From the NCBI GenBank assembly GCA_910584055.1, contig CAJTZS010000054.1, positions 1-23,178 on the forward strand: a DNA stretch of 23,178 nucleotides. The letters are read 5' to 3'. Under the pieces are notes generated by a model, which saw nothing but the letters and a program-made list of their open reading frames with translations, made no database searches and was not told the DNA's origin. Position 1 is the first letter of the stretch, and every line of letters begins with the position of its first letter. The stretch is from an uncultured Muribaculaceae bacterium. GTDB taxonomy: Bacteria > Bacteroidota > Bacteroidia > Bacteroidales > Muribaculaceae. The translations under genes were made by a program, and so were the position numbers. This document shows, in pieces, positions 21,319 through 23,178 of this stretch.

Positions 21319-22833
21319 GTGTCCGGAATAAAATCATTGGCAAAGGAGACCGCCGTGTATGGTCTCAGCAGTATAGTGGGGCGCTTCCTGAACTGGTGTC
21401 TTGTCCCCCTGTACGTATATCTTTTCCCGACTGAAGAGTATGGTATCGTGAGCTATCTCTATAGTTTTACGGCCGTTGTGCTTGTGATACTCAATTATGG
21501 CATGGAGACCGGTTTTTTCCGTTTTGCCAACAAGGAGCCTGACCCCGGCAAGGTCTATGCCACGTCGCTCTCTTCAGTGGGAACGACATCGTTGCTGTTC
21601 GTATTGTTGCTTACGGTATTTATTTCCCCCCTGTCGGGTCTGCTGTTGCTCCCCCGCCATCAGCTGTATGTCTGGCTTCTTGGCGTCACGGTGGCTATCG
21701 ACGCTTTTTCCAATATCCCGTTCGCCTATTTCCGATATAAGAAGAGGGCGTACCGTTTCGCCGGTATCAAGCTTCTTAATATCGCCGTCAATATATCGCT
21801 CAACCTCTTCTTCCTGCTCGTATGCCCCGCGCTGATGCGGCATGCGCCCGGACTCGTAAGCTGGTTTTACGAACCGGCGGGAGGTGAGGCTTTCGGTATC
21901 GGGTGGATATTTGTCGCCAACCTCATATCTACCTTGACTGTGCTTGCGTGCCTGTTGCCGGAATTGCGCGGCCATCGGTTCGGCATCGACGGCGCGTTGC
22001 TACGGAAGATGCTTGGCTATAGCTGGCCTCTGCTGATACTCGGCGTTGCCGGCATAATGAGTCAGAACATGGGACAGATGTTGATCCCATATATATTCAA
22101 GGGGAGCGAGGATGCCGCCCGTTCGATGGTGGGTATTTACGGGGCCAACATCAAGATCGCGATAGTGATGGTGATGTTCGCGCAGGCTTTCAGGTATGCC
22201 TACGAACCTTTTATCTTCGCTCAGGCTAAAGGTGAAGGAAAAGATGGAGACGGAAAGAAGCGGGCTTATTGCGATGCGATGAAATTCTTCGTGATTTTCG
22301 GTCTTTTTATATTCCTCGGAGTGATGTTCTATCTTCCGGTCCTGAAGCATTTCGTCTCTCCGGCTTATTGGGAAGGGCTCGCGGTCGTTCCTGTGATGAT
22401 GCTTGCCGAGCTTTGCTTCGGGGTGTTCTTCAATCTTTCTCTCTGGTATAAGCTCACCGACCGCACGCAGTGGGGAATGTACCTGTCGCTGCTCTGTTTC
22501 GCGCTTATGCTCGGGCTTAACCTCTGGCTTGTGCCTGCAATCGGTATCCCCGACGGCTATATGGGCTCGGCATGGGCGGCATTGATAAGTTACTTCACGG
22601 TGATGGCGGTGTCATATTTTCTTGGACGCAGGTATTACCCGCTGCCTTACCAGATAGGCAGGATGGCGCTGTACCTGTTGCTTGCCGGTGTGCTCTATTA
22701 TGCCGGCACGAGTATCGACACCGTGTTTGCCCCCTGGCTGCTGTACACTGTGCGGACTCTCTTTCTCGGGATATATATCGGCGCGGTGGTCATTACCGAG
22801 AAAGTGCCCGTGCCCGGCTTGTATCGTAGATGA
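21319..22833 (+). CDS. Oligosaccharide flippase family protein (MATE/MVF superfamily)
   Basis: 504 aa polytopic membrane protein with about 14 hydrophobic helices. The opening SLAKETAVYGLSSIVGRFLNWCLVPLY and FPTEEYGIVSYLYSF, and the later AYRFAGIKLLNIAVNISLNLFF, are the pattern of the polysaccharide-synthesis flippase family. It starts with GTG 21319; no in-frame ATG is present just upstream. It stands alone next to ruvB with no glycosyltransferases, so it is unlikely to belong to the capsule locus at left and may serve a conserved lipid-linked precursor. The substrate is unknown. Base composition matches the housekeeping side of the window, unlike the AT-rich wzx at 1724-3295. Confidence 0.88.
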   Translation: MSGIKSLAKETAVYGLSSIVGRFLNWCLVPLYVYLFPTEEYGIVSYLYSFTAVVLVILNYGMETGFFRFANKEPDPGKVYATSLSSVGTTSLLFVLLLTVFISPLSGLLLLPRHQLYVWLLGVTVAIDAFSNIPFAYFRYKKRAYRFAGIKLLNIAVNISLNLFFLLVCPALMRHAPGLVSWFYEPAGGEAFGIGWIFVANLISTLTVLACLLPELRGHRFGIDGALLRKMLGYSWPLLILGVAGIMSQNMGQMLIPYIFKGSEDAARSMVGIYGANIKIAIVMVMFAQAFRYAYEPFIFAQAKGEGKDGDGKKRAYCDAMKFFVIFGLFIFLGVMFYLPVLKHFVSPAYWEGLAVVPVMMLAELCFGVFFNLSLWYKLTDRTQWGMYLSLLCFALMLGLNLWLVPAIGIPDGYMGSAWAALISYFTVMAVSYFLGRRYYPLPYQIGRMALYLLLAGVLYYAGTSIDTVFAPWLLYTVRTLFLGIYIGAVVITEKVPVPGLYRR

Positions 22834-22925
22834 TTTTGCAGGCAACAAAGTAGCATAACTAAAATGCAAGATTGGATAAGCCGTTGTTTGTGTCTTAAGT
22901 GTTAAAACATTGCATAAATCATTGT

Positions 22926-22951
22926 AAAATGCCCCGTTAAGGGGCATTTTT
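22926..22951 (+). terminator. Rho-independent terminator after the flippase gene
   Basis: AAAATGCCCC, loop GTTAA, GGGGCATTTT followed by one more T: a 10 bp perfect stem with T-tract. The A-tract at its left makes it potentially bidirectional. Confidence 0.92.
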
Positions 22952-23178
22952 AATTGGAACGTGTACAAATAATGGCAAAATTAACATTTAATAACATTTA
23001 AAAATGGTGAATGAGTAAAAATATTCAAAATAATTGCATTATTTTTGCAAACGATTAAATAGATATAAATTGATAACTGCTTAAAAGAGCAATTGCATCA
23101 AAAGAAAAGTTGTGAAACTATAGACAATAGTTCGTTAAAAATTTGATTATAGGCTAAGCTGCATCTGTCGCCAAGCCA
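22952..23178 (+). promoter_or_regulatory. AT-rich region with -7 box for a gene beyond the window
   Basis: The stretch 22834-23178 has no credible gene. After the terminator, TATTTTTG (23040-23047) followed by C matches TAnnTTTG on the plus strand. It is followed by about 130 nt that look like an untranslated leader, including a small ACTAT/ATAGT dyad (23117-23131). No clear -33 box was found. The target gene must start right of the window. Confidence 0.4.

Noticed and set aside
22834..23178. tRNA or rRNA start at the right edge
   Set aside because: No cloverleaf pairing or conserved rRNA motif could be found; only a terminator and a promoter-like box are supported.

Overview
The window looks like a chromosomal segment of a Bacteroidales gut commensal, possibly Muribaculaceae-like (the family is inference). 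The evidence is: several -7 boxes of the Bacteroidetes type (TAnnTTTG), weak Shine-Dalgarno sites, a UpxY-type capsule antiterminator beside an invertible promoter, a YMQN-type Wza lipoprotein, a korDABC-like ferredoxin oxidoreductase operon, and ruvB followed by a flippase gene. The left ~9.9 kb is visibly more AT-rich than the rest, as is usual for the swapped part of a surface-glycan locus.

Layout. Positions 41-14873 are all on the minus strand and are transcribed right to left. The conserved head of a capsule/exopolysaccharide locus comes first: UpxY-like antiterminator, WecA/MraY-like initiating transferase, Wza-like export lipoprotein and Wzc-like chain-length regulator/tyrosine kinase. 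The specific part follows: a three-gene non-glycan cassette (phosphoribosyltransferase-like protein, SMC/ABC-type ATPase, two-TM coiled-coil protein), a ~200 bp fold-back element, a protein with a DUF697-like N-terminus, a Wzx flippase, a GT2 glycosyltransferase and a short GT14-like glycosyltransferase at the window edge. Upstream of UpxY (14874-15387) lies a 292 bp segment bounded by perfect 26 bp inverted repeats, with a promoter-like box inside. A tyrosine recombinase gene sits beside it. As given, the box points away from the capsule genes, so this copy appears to be in the OFF orientation.

The right part is housekeeping-like and on the plus strand: a class III sirtuin (divergent from the recombinase), a four-gene 2-oxoacid:ferredoxin oxidoreductase operon ending in a strong terminator, ruvB, and a second flippase-family gene followed by a strong terminator.

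How it fits together. The recombinase probably flips the promoter segment. When ON, transcription would enter a structured ~220 nt leader and UpxY would help polymerase through the long operon. WecA would start the glycan on undecaprenyl phosphate, the GTs extend it, Wzx flips it, and Wza/Wzc export it and control its length. The best candidate for an undescribed system is the PRTase-ATPase-TM cassette (5205-9792). It resembles a defence or conflict module, has overlapping or closely spaced genes, and has its own -7 box, so it may be expressed even when the capsule switch is OFF.
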